Shown here: piece after piece, positions 56,896-64,000 of the stretch | Layout: each line of letters begins with the position of its first letter | Numbering within the stretch: the first letter of the stretch is position 1 | Assembly (NCBI GenBank): GCA_008690995.1 | Contig: VRMN01000009.1 | Location: forward strand, 186,001 to 250,000 | Source: Porphyridium purpureum | Taxonomy: Eukaryota; Rhodophyta; Bangiophyceae; Porphyridiales; Porphyridiaceae | Reading direction: 5' to 3' | DNA: 64,000 nucleotides | Notes under the pieces: model-generated | The model's database searches: none | What the model was told of the DNA's origin: nothing | Seen by the model: only the letters and a program-made list of their open reading frames with translations | Position numbers and translations under genes: made by a program

Positions 56896-58932
56896 TTACA
56901 CCCCTGCCGTTAATCCTCCATTGGGAACGTCAGGCTCCCCTGCAACCTCGTTTTTGGACTCAGTAATTGTTTCTGCTCCTCCTGCATTAGAACCCGTGGA
57001 AGATGTTGGCGACGCGCCATTTAAGTGCTCATCCCGCACAAATTCATCCTTCTCTATCCCATCTCGCTTCCCGTGACCTTTGTTCTGCCTATCACGTTTG
57101 TCTGTGCTGCTCTTCCCTCCCTGTTGATTTCCTTCACCTCGCGGCTTCCTCGAGGAACACTCAGTGCCTTTCCCCTTTGCTTCTGAACTTTTCGGGATTG
57201 AAAACTGCTTCCTCGGTCCCTGTCCGCCGCCACCTGAGCCCGCTACTTTCGATGTATTTGGACCCTTCTCCTTTTTCCTTCCGGCACCTACTTCATGCCA
57301 TTCACCAGCGTCTTCCTCAACGGATGACGCGCTGGTTGTCGTCTCGGGAACAGAGGTGATCGATTCCGTTGATGCCACGTTATCCTGCCGGGCCACTTCG
57401 GCATCTACAGATGCAGAGGCAGGAGGGGATGCCGCACTCGAGTTCTTCCCGCTGCGCTTAGAATTCGAATCGCGATCTTTCCGGACAGGCCCCACGGTTG
57501 CCGTTGCATTCCTAGCCGTCGACCAATCGCGCTCAGAAGGATGAAGGGTCGCACTATCCCCGTGCCCGTGTCCATGTGCATTTGTCTGGAGTTCTGGGGT
57601 GTGATGACCTCGTGGACCCCGCCCATGAGCCTGAGCACCCTTCTGACCGGCTTTATCCTGGTGTTCGTGCCCTTTCTCTACTGGTCCAGAGGAAACCGCT
57701 GGTGAGCCACGACCCCTGGCCCAGTCAATGTCGCGATTACGTGTATCTGCACCTATGCCGTTCGGGGACGCGTGCGGCTTCGCCGCCGTGTGAGAATTGC
57801 CTTGTCGAGATGATTTAGCCGCGTCGTCTCCGTCCTTTGCGTCACTTTCACGCTCTTCTTTCTCTGTCGCAGTGGAGGTCGGGGTTACTGCTGCGCGGGC
57901 GCCCTCCCAATTTCGCTCGTCTCCCGCTTCCGCCTTCACGCCGCCTCCTCGAAGAACCAACTCCTTTTTTTGCGAACCCAGCTCCATCAGTTTTGCTCCT
58001 CGCTCCGGAATCAGTCCGGCGTCCGGCCTACTCGGTCGGGCTTCTACAGGCCCTTTCCGCTTGTTCCAATCAATTTCCGAGCGCGAATCTCGCTGGTGGT
58101 GGTTATGAGTTCCCGTGCCATCACTTTCCGCTGCTACTGACACCATTTTGCCCCGAACATCGGTGAAATCAACGGGTGCGACGGGTTGCGTGCCATTCTC
58201 GAGTGGGCCCCTGCGCGCAGCGTTCCAGTCCACGTCACCGTCACGTTCGCGATCTAAAATAGAAGAAGCTCCTGCCCCTGTCGCAGGAGAAAGCGGCCCC
58301 TGACGCGCACGACTCCAATCCACCACTTTTGGGGCCCCAAACTCATCTGACCCTTCACCCAAGGGCGTGGAAAGTTCCAGTGGTCCTTTTCTGGCGTTCG
58401 ACCAGTCCACATCCTTGGGAGCGCCAAAGTCTCCGAGGCCTCCCGCTCCAGTCTCGGCCGCGCTCGTGACGGGTCCCCGTCGAGCACTCCAGTCCAGCTC
58501 GCCTCGCGACGCCGTTCCGGGTCCGCCTTCCGCTGCAATAGGTCCACGCCTCTCCCAATTCACTGCGTCCGGGTCTACACCACCCATCCCTTCGGAAGCG
58601 CCGAATCCTCCGCGCTCAAGCCCGCCGCCACCTCCTTCCATGGGCCCGCGCCGCACCCAGTCCTTATCCCTAAGCTCATCGAACTGGTCATCGTCACGGA
58701 ATTCTCGCATGGGCTTGCCTGCGTGTCGTCCAAATGCCGGAATGCCGCGCGCTTCCCATTCCTCCTCACCGAGCGGCGCGGACGGCAGCTGCACATCTTC
58801 GTCGGCCACCTTTCCCGCACCGCGCGACGAGTAGGCGAACGAGGGCGTCGCCGTGACTGGCTTGCCGCCGCCGACGCTCTCCTGGAACTCGGCGAGCGAC
58901 ATGCTCTTCTTCTCCTTCTGCTTCTTCCCCAT
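56896..58932 (-). CDS. eIF4B-like protein with DW/R-GP repeats
   Basis: A 678-residue, almost wholly disordered, basic/acidic protein. It opens MGKKQKEKKSMSLAEFQESV, like the KKxxKxMSLxEF start of fungal and plant eIF4B. Nine or so short repeats with core (V/I/L)(D/N)W...R.GP follow: VNWERRGPI, LDWSARRGPV, VDWSNARKGPL, VDWSRARQGPL, VDWNAARRGPL, IDWNKRKGPV, NWEGARAAV, IDWARGRGSP and RDWSTARNAT. Yeast eIF4B (Tif3) has comparable DW-AAR repeats that bind RNA and the 40S subunit. No RRM is visible, so an eIF4B role in recruiting mRNA to ribosomes is inferred from repeats and N-terminus only. The C-terminus is Lys/Gly/Ser-rich. ATG 58930-58932 is chosen; an upstream in-frame stretch includes a GCGT microsatellite and is probably leader. 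Confidence 0.78.
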   Translation of the reverse strand: MGKKQKEKKSMSLAEFQESVGGGKPVTATPSFAYSSRGAGKVADEDVQLPSAPLGEEEWEARGIPAFGRHAGKPMREFRDDDQFDELRDKDWVRRGPMEGGGGGLERGGFGASEGMGGVDPDAVNWERRGPIAAEGGPGTASRGELDWSARRGPVTSAAETGAGGLGDFGAPKDVDWSNARKGPLELSTPLGEGSDEFGAPKVVDWSRARQGPLSPATGAGASSILDRERDGDVDWNAARRGPLENGTQPVAPVDFTDVRGKMVSVAAESDGTGTHNHHQRDSRSEIDWNKRKGPVEARPSRPDAGLIPERGAKLMELGSQKKELVLRGGGVKAEAGDERNWEGARAAVTPTSTATEKEERESDAKDGDDAAKSSRQGNSHTAAKPHASPNGIGADTRNRDIDWARGRGSPAVSSGPVEKGHEHQDKAGQKGAQAHGRGPRGHHTPELQTNAHGHGHGDSATLHPSERDWSTARNATATVGPVRKDRDSNSKRSGKNSSAASPPASASVDAEVARQDNVASTESITSVPETTTSASSVEEDAGEWHEVGAGRKKEKGPNTSKVAGSGGGGQGPRKQFSIPKSSEAKGKGTECSSRKPRGEGNQQGGKSSTDKRDRQNKGHGKRDGIEKDEFVRDEHLNGASPTSSTGSNAGGAETITESKNEVAGEPDVPNGGLTAGV

Positions 58933-59692
58933 CTTTGCGTTGCTGCGTGTGCAACGGCCCTCCGGGCGTGCGTGCGTGCGTGCGTGCGTGTGTGCGCGCT
59001 GCGCGTTCGCCTTGCTACCGAACAAGCTGACTGAGCCCGGCCAAACCCCGCCCGAAGCCCCGCGCCGCCGCCCTCGTGCGCGCCCACGTCGCCCCACACC
59101 CCCCGCACCAACGTCTCCCAGCCAGCCACGCCGCCGCTCGCTCCCCTTCTGCTACCTGCTACTACTTTCTGCTGTCCCAGCGCAAACGCACCAGCCTCTT
59201 GCGCACTCCAGCCTTGAGCCTTTGTAGGGCGCGGAGTACGGTCGCGCGCGGGTCCCCACTAGCCGCGCGCCCCGCCATGAGTCGGGCGCGTCCTGTGATT
59301 TCCGGCAGCGCGTGCCGCCGCACACGGCCGCGCCGCCCGCGTGCGGAGAACCGCCCACTCGCACTGTACCGGCTCCGTGTACTCCTGAGTACAGCGGGTA
59401 CAGCGCGGTACAGTGTGCGCGCAAGCTGGAAGTTGCGGGTGGTGGTGGGGGTGAGCGATGCGCGGCAGGTGGATGCGCCTGGTTGCGGGGGAGGTACAGA
59501 TCATGGCGTCGGGCGAAGGGGGCGTGCTGCGCGGGGCGGACACACACGCAGGCGCATCGCTGCACGGGAGATTGCGCGGCGAGGCGGATTCGCGCGTCAT
59601 GACAGAGCCGCCAGGCACCGCGATGTCGCAGCCACGCGTCGCGTTTGCCGCGCAGGCCGTGCGCGCGGCAGCGGCAGCGGCCAGCGGCCAGC
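58933..59692. promoter_or_regulatory. 760-bp divergent promoter with five-fold GTAC cluster
   Basis: The spacer between the eIF4B-like and ABC1K genes. Near the eIF4B side is a (GCGT)6 run at 58966-58989. The main feature is five GTAC cores within 46 bp at 59366, 59379, 59389, 59398 and 59408 (steps 13, 10, 9, 10), flanked by GCACTGTAC (59361-59369) and GTACAGTGTGC (59408-59418), which face each other. A lone GTAC lies at 59236. Open frames here are Arg/Ala-rich and not convincing. Confidence 0.5.
58966..58989 (+). repeat. (GCGT)6 microsatellite
   Basis: Six tandem GCGT tetramers just upstream of the eIF4B-like start codon, probably in its 5' leader. Confidence 0.9.
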
Positions 59693-62101
59693 ATGCAGCA
59701 CTGCCTCTGGGCCCTGTCTCCGCAAAGTCATGCGCCGCTCCTGCAGCACAGGTGGTCCCACCTGCGCGGCGGTGCCCGGAGGCGGCAGAGCCAGGCAGGC
59801 ATCATGCCGCTGTCCATGGTCCAGAGCCCACCACGCGCAGCTCAGGAACTGGGCACGGTGCGAGCGGAAGGCGCGGCAAACCCTCCCGCGGCCGAGGAAG
59901 TCGTGGGACAAGTGCGGCCCGTCAGACCGCGTGTGGCGCAGGCCGAGCGAATTTTGGAGGAACTAAAGGCCGCGCAAGCGCGGAAGCAGGCGTCGGCGGA
60001 ATCAGACGGCGCGTCGTCGAGCAGACGACAGGGGCAGCCTAATCTTCTGAGCCCAGATTGGATTCAGGCCCGGCTTGGGGGAGCAGGGTTTTCCTCGTCC
60101 ACATCGTCTTCAAGTCGGAGCAAGCCGAGCGCACCGCGGTCAGCACGCACAGCTTCTGCAGGTCGGCATATCCTGGACGAAGAAGAGCGCGCGATTCGGC
60201 TGACGATGCTTGAAAAGACGGGCCCGCGCTATTCGGTGGAATCGGCGGCGGCGTACTTTCGGAGCAGACAGGTTGAGGTCATGAAACGTCGCATCACGGT
60301 ATCCATGCCGCTGGTGTCATTTCTGACACGAGTTGTGCTGGATTACCAGGCTGGAAAGGAAGAGGAGCGCCGACCGCAACGCGCGCACGAATTTCTCGGG
60401 ATAATCGGCGAGCTGGGTCCAGCGTTTATCAAGGCCGGTCAGGCGCTCTCATCACGCCCAGATCTGCTCCCCGCGGAATACTTGAATGAGCTGCAAAAGC
60501 TGCAGGACCGATTGCCTCCGTTTCCAACCGAGCTGGCCTTTAAGGTTATCGAAGAGGAGCTCGGGAGGCCCATGAGCGAGGTCTTTGAGCATATCGAGCC
60601 AGAGCCAGTCGCGGCTGCTTCGATTGGCCAAGTGTATCGCGGAGTGTTGAAGACGGGCGAAAAGGTGGCCGTAAAAGTGCAGCGTCCGAACTGCGAAGAG
60701 ATCATCGCCGTTGATATCCACATTCTTCGCCAGTTGTCCGGATTGCTGGCCTCGTTCTTGCGACTGTTGAATCGTGAACTCGACCTGCGCCAGATCATCG
60801 ATGAGTTTGGCAAGCTTATTTACGAAGAGATTGATTACGTGAAAGAAGCCGACAATGCAACACGGTTCATGGCTCTGTTTGGAGATTTGGACGGGATCTT
60901 TGTTCCGCGAGTTTTCTGGAAGCACACGGGGCGCCGTCTGCTTGTCATGGAGTGGGTGGAAGGACAGAGGCTGACCTCGAACGACCTGGATAATCGACCA
61001 CAGCTTGTCCGTACGATGGTACAGTGCTCGTTGCGTCAGATGTTGGAGGAAGGATTTTTCCATGCGGACCCTCATGGAGGAAATTTGCTCGCCACGCCTG
61101 ACGGCAAGTTGTGCTATTTGGATTTCGGGATGATGTCAGAGGTGAATCAGAAACAGCGATATGGGATTATTGAGGCGGTCATTCATTTAGTGAACCGTGA
61201 TTTTGAGTCGCTCGCGAGGCTCTACGTGCGCTTGGGCTTCATCCCACAAGAGCAGGACCTGCGGCCTATCATCGAGAGCCTCAACGACGCGCTTCCGGAT
61301 GTACTGAATGCGTCTGTCAGTGAATTGAATTTCAAATCTGTCATCGACAAGCTGGGTGCGGTATTTTACAAATACCCGTTCCGTCTGCCCGAATTCTATA
61401 CTGCCATTCTGCGTTGCTTGGGTGTGTTAGAAGGACTCGCGATCCAAATCGATCCGAGCTTCCGTATAATCAACGACGCATACCCGTACATCGCGGGACG
61501 GCTCTTGATCGATGATGCACCTGAAGTTCAAGACATTTTGGAAGTGCTTCTGTTTAATCAAGGCGAGCCCCGCTGGGACCGACTGGAGAATCTTCTGGAA
61601 TCAGCGGCGGATTCCAAATCATATGACGTGACGCTGGCTCTGAATCGCATGGTCGAATATATTTTGAGCCAACGTGCAGAGCGACTTCGCTATAAAGTTG
61701 CGGACGATATTGTAGACGAACTGGATGAATTGTCCAGTGATGTTGCGAAGTATGCTGCCGGGCTGCTAGTGCAGCAAGCGCAACTTGTGAGCAAGCAGAC
61801 TGGATTACCGCTGCTACCGCCCTTTTCCTTCCTGGCTCGCAGCATCCCGTCACCGGTTGAGACTCAAGCCATGACCAATGCTGCACGCTTATTGAGCGCT
61901 TTGCGGCGCAGCCAGGGCTTCGAGCCGGCGCGACTGCAACCAGCGGTCGAAAAGTTTGCTCGTAATCCAGAGGGTCGGCGGATTCTGCTGGAAGTTGGAG
62001 TCAACCTAGCAGAGCGCATGTCCTCACGCACCATACGCGCGATATTCAATTTGAGCGACGACGGAAAGCGTCGTACCGGCGGGCGCACAGGCTCGCGTTA
62101 G
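59693..62101 (+). CDS. ABC1/ADCK (UbiB-family) atypical kinase, probably plastid
   Basis: An 802-residue protein-kinase-like ATPase. After about 190 residues of Ala/Arg/Ser-rich leader come the family hallmarks: KxGQ motif in AFIKAGQALSSRPDLLP (about 244-260), Ala-rich nucleotide loop PVAAASIGQVYRG, catalytic Lys in VAVKVQRP, ExD motif EEIDYVKEADN, HADPHGGNLL (about 456) and LDFGMM. ABC1 kinases regulate prenyl-quinone metabolism in plastids (plastoglobules) and mitochondria; the long leader and a C-terminal extension of over 250 residues resemble plastid members. ATG 59693 is the first in frame; ATG 59804 is also plausible. It is followed on the same strand, 158 bp on, by the ArsS-like gene. 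Confidence 0.9.
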   Translation: MQHCLWALSPQSHAPLLQHRWSHLRGGARRRQSQAGIMPLSMVQSPPRAAQELGTVRAEGAANPPAAEEVVGQVRPVRPRVAQAERILEELKAAQARKQASAESDGASSSRRQGQPNLLSPDWIQARLGGAGFSSSTSSSSRSKPSAPRSARTASAGRHILDEEERAIRLTMLEKTGPRYSVESAAAYFRSRQVEVMKRRITVSMPLVSFLTRVVLDYQAGKEEERRPQRAHEFLGIIGELGPAFIKAGQALSSRPDLLPAEYLNELQKLQDRLPPFPTELAFKVIEEELGRPMSEVFEHIEPEPVAAASIGQVYRGVLKTGEKVAVKVQRPNCEEIIAVDIHILRQLSGLLASFLRLLNRELDLRQIIDEFGKLIYEEIDYVKEADNATRFMALFGDLDGIFVPRVFWKHTGRRLLVMEWVEGQRLTSNDLDNRPQLVRTMVQCSLRQMLEEGFFHADPHGGNLLATPDGKLCYLDFGMMSEVNQKQRYGIIEAVIHLVNRDFESLARLYVRLGFIPQEQDLRPIIESLNDALPDVLNASVSELNFKSVIDKLGAVFYKYPFRLPEFYTAILRCLGVLEGLAIQIDPSFRIINDAYPYIAGRLLIDDAPEVQDILEVLLFNQGEPRWDRLENLLESAADSKSYDVTLALNRMVEYILSQRAERLRYKVADDIVDELDELSSDVAKYAAGLLVQQAQLVSKQTGLPLLPPFSFLARSIPSPVETQAMTNAARLLSALRRSQGFEPARLQPAVEKFARNPEGRRILLEVGVNLAERMSSRTIRAIFNLSDDGKRRTGGRTGSR

Positions 62102-62259
62102 CAGTGGACTTGCAAGCAACCGTTTTACCCCAAAAAAGTTATTGTATCTTTACAACCCTAGGGCGGAAAACGGAGCCAGTGTTTCGTTTGACTGGAGTAC
62201 GGTGGAGGGGCGCGTCCGGGAAAAAGCTCGGCCAAACATTGTACTTGAACTACGCGAAC

Positions 62260-63381
62260 ATGATGGGTGCTTCCACAGCTGCTTTCACTTCTGTCTCACT
62301 GCTTTGTCCCCGCGGCCCTCGCTCCACGAAGCGGGGCGCATGGGTTTGCAGCGCGGCCGAGGCGCACAGCAGCGCGAGCGGGCCGGAGAGGCGGAACGCG
62401 CCTGCGAGTTCAGGAGCCAGTGCATCTCCGACCTTGACGTCGTTCGAGCGCCGAGCAGGCGGGCCCTTGCTGCGGCGTGCAGTCAACACGTTACAAGTGA
62501 ATATCGGGCTGACTTGCAACCAGGCATGCTCACACTGCCACGTCGCGTCTTCGCCCTCGCGCAAAGAGACCATGTCGCAACAGGTGGCGGAGCAACTGGT
62601 GAAGCTCGTTGCGAACACACCGTCCATTCAGACGGTGGATATCACCGGCGGCGCACCCGAGATGCATGAGCAGTTCACTTACTTGGTTGAGTCAATGCGA
62701 GCGCTGGACAAGGTAGTCATTGATCGATGCAACCTGACAGTACTGAGTCTCGCGGGAATGCAAAACCTGGCCTCGTACCTCGCGCACCACAAAGTCAAAG
62801 TTGTGGCCTCGCTGCCGTGCTACAGCAAGGAGAATGTGGACAAACAGAGAGGCGACGCCGTGTTCGAGGCGAGCATTGCTGGACTACAGCAACTGAATGC
62901 GCTTGGCTATGGGGAGCAGTTGGAATTGGATTTGGTATACAACCCGAGCGGCGCCTTCCTGCCGGGCCCTCAAGCCCCGCTCGAGGATGACTATAAGCGC
63001 ATCTTGGACGAGATGTTTGGCATCCGATTCAACCGGCTGATCACCATCACCAATATGCCGATCAAGCGGTTCCGCGTGGACCTGCAGCGCTCGGGCAAGC
63101 TGGAGGAGTACCAAAATCTTTTGGAGGCCAGCTTCAACCCCGAGACCCTGGGGAGGCTGATGTGCGAGGGCCAGGTGCACGTGGATTACGCCGGGCGCCT
63201 GTCCGACTGCGACTTCAACTACGCGCTGGGCATGGCGATGGGCGTGGACGAGCGCGCGTGCACGACCGTGTTTGACCTGGAGCGCCTGGACGAGACGCGC
63301 GGTTGCCGCATCGCGACTGGCTCGCACTGCTTCGGGTGCACGGCAGGCGCCGGCTCCAGCTGCGGCGGCGCGCTGCTGTGA
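62260..63381 (+). CDS. radical SAM enzyme, arsenosugar biosynthesis ArsS-like
   Basis: A 373-residue radical S-adenosylmethionine enzyme. The [4Fe-4S] ligands are Cys86, Cys90 and Cys93 (CNQACSHC), preceded by LQVNIGLT and followed by TVDITGGAPEM. The C-terminal half fits the ArsS-associated domain: LDLVYNPSGAFLPGPQAPLE, FNRLITITNMPIKRF and FNPETLGRLMCEGQVHVDYA, and the end HCFGCTAGAGSSCGGALL is a strong ArsS signature with further cluster or metal Cys. ArsS acts after ArsM to make arsenosugars from dimethylarsenate and SAM. The first about 65 residues (MMGASTAAFTSVSLLCPRGP, then Ser/Ala/Arg-rich) look like a plastid transit peptide. ATG 62260 starts the protein. The window holds no ArsM. Confidence 0.88.
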   Translation: MMGASTAAFTSVSLLCPRGPRSTKRGAWVCSAAEAHSSASGPERRNAPASSGASASPTLTSFERRAGGPLLRRAVNTLQVNIGLTCNQACSHCHVASSPSRKETMSQQVAEQLVKLVANTPSIQTVDITGGAPEMHEQFTYLVESMRALDKVVIDRCNLTVLSLAGMQNLASYLAHHKVKVVASLPCYSKENVDKQRGDAVFEASIAGLQQLNALGYGEQLELDLVYNPSGAFLPGPQAPLEDDYKRILDEMFGIRFNRLITITNMPIKRFRVDLQRSGKLEEYQNLLEASFNPETLGRLMCEGQVHVDYAGRLSDCDFNYALGMAMGVDERACTTVFDLERLDETRGCRIATGSHCFGCTAGAGSSCGGALL

Positions 63382-64000
63382 AGCGGCTGCGCACGCCGCG
63401 GCGCTGGGCGGACGCCGGGCGGCGCACGCGGGAGGCGGTTTGCGCGTGCGCGTGCGCGTGCGATGCTGCATTGCAATGGCATCCGGAAGTCTGCGGGAGT
63501 GGGTGCTGGCAAAACGACCACGGACGCCAAGCATGCCTGTACCGCGCGTTGTTTTGCGTAGCCAGTGGCGCAGACTACAGGTGTAAGGACCAAAACCGCA
63601 CGACAAGACCACCACAATAAAATAACGCCGCACGCAGAGCGCCACAGACCATGGGGGAAGAGAGGCGGGGAAGGGTTCCGCTGGATTTGGATTCTCGCGC
63701 TGCACAGCCGGTTTGGGTTGCGCCAACGCCATTTTGGAGCGCGTGCGCAGCGAAGCCGCGTGCCGCGCGGCAGTTTGTCGGGTGGCGCTGAGCACTGTAC
63801 ACGGCGCGAGGCGGTGGGGGCGGGGGCGAGGGAGAGGGCGAGAGAGCGGAGGGAGAGAAGGCGGGCTGGCGACGTGCAAAGCGGCGTGCATGCAGGGACG
63901 TGGCGCGCGAGGGCAGTGGATGCGCGCGCAGCGGGTGGCGCCCCTTCTCGGTTCGTCGCACATGCTCCGCCTCTGACGAGCGCGAGTCGGCGTCAGCGAT
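63382..64000. other. right-end spacer, no gene recognised
   Basis: After the ArsS-like gene the sequence is GC-rich with Arg/Ala/Pro-rich open frames on both strands and no domain. A GCACTGTAC element lies at 63792-63800, and a purine-rich GGGAGAGGGCGAGAGAG tract near 63820-63860 follows. It may be the promoter of a gene beyond the window. Confidence 0.5.

Noticed and set aside
62884-63963. 359-codon open frame on the minus strand
   Set aside because: Half is antisense to the ArsS-like gene and half is Pro/Ser/Arg-rich sequence past its end; no conserved motif.
1-64000. Mobile elements, CRISPR arrays or virus-like insertions
   Set aside because: No reverse transcriptase, transposase, integrase or capsid-like frame and no spaced identical repeats were seen; the only repeats are short tandem ones.

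Overview
The window reads as intron-poor, GC-rich nuclear DNA of a photosynthetic eukaryote. I recognise about 28 protein genes, nearly all single uninterrupted reading frames, packed with short gaps. The mix of eukaryotic genes (MCM4, condensin II D3, UTP21, NAC alpha, P4-ATPase, Slo-type K+ channel, PPR and F-box proteins) with plastid-style genes (a KAS with a simple transit-like leader, a large ABC1 kinase, an S1-domain protein with a long Arg/Ala leader) fits an alga with a primary plastid. GC level, scarcity of introns and poly-Q tracts suggest a unicellular red alga such as Porphyridium; that genus is inference, not something a marker in the window proves. I see no tRNA, rRNA, CRISPR array, transposon or virus-like element. 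Layout: 1-5.8 kb, sugar porter facing a poly-Q MYB factor, then a 1.9 kb spacer. 5.8-10.4 kb, a coiled-coil WD40 protein whose stop lies 9 bp from the stop of the opposing UTP21 gene. 10.4-16.4 kb, a spacer with a 36-bp tandem repeat, an unrecognised gene, and MCM4 with two E2F-like sites. 16.5-21.3 kb, a phosphate-translocator-type carrier fused to a roughly 620-residue extra domain, facing a PYROXD2-type flavoprotein. 21.7-29 kb, FAM86-type methyltransferase, SURF2, a RAP-like protein and an S1 protein. 29-35 kb, a Slo-like K+ channel and a RING-ankyrin-2OG-oxygenase fusion. 35-43 kb, condensin D3 with a duplicated tail, an N-myristoylation-type disordered protein, a Tim17-family protein and NAC alpha. 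43-52.9 kb, a P4-ATPase with a one-base frame discontinuity, an F-box/LRR protein, a gene-poor stretch and a Sec14-like protein with a probable short 5' exon. 53-64 kb, KAS, PPR, an eIF4B-like repeat protein, an ABC1 kinase and an ArsS-like radical SAM enzyme. Genes largely alternate in strand, giving convergent pairs with gaps as small as 9 bp and divergent pairs sharing short promoters. The neighbours do not form a pathway; co-location looks like general compaction. The most striking non-coding signal is a recurrent GTAC-core motif, best form GTACAGTGY, found in clusters with 9-13 or 20-21 bp spacing in seven spacers upstream of genes. The most unusual proteins are the transporter fusion and the RING-ankyrin-oxygenase. 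I did not find a clearly new multi-gene system.
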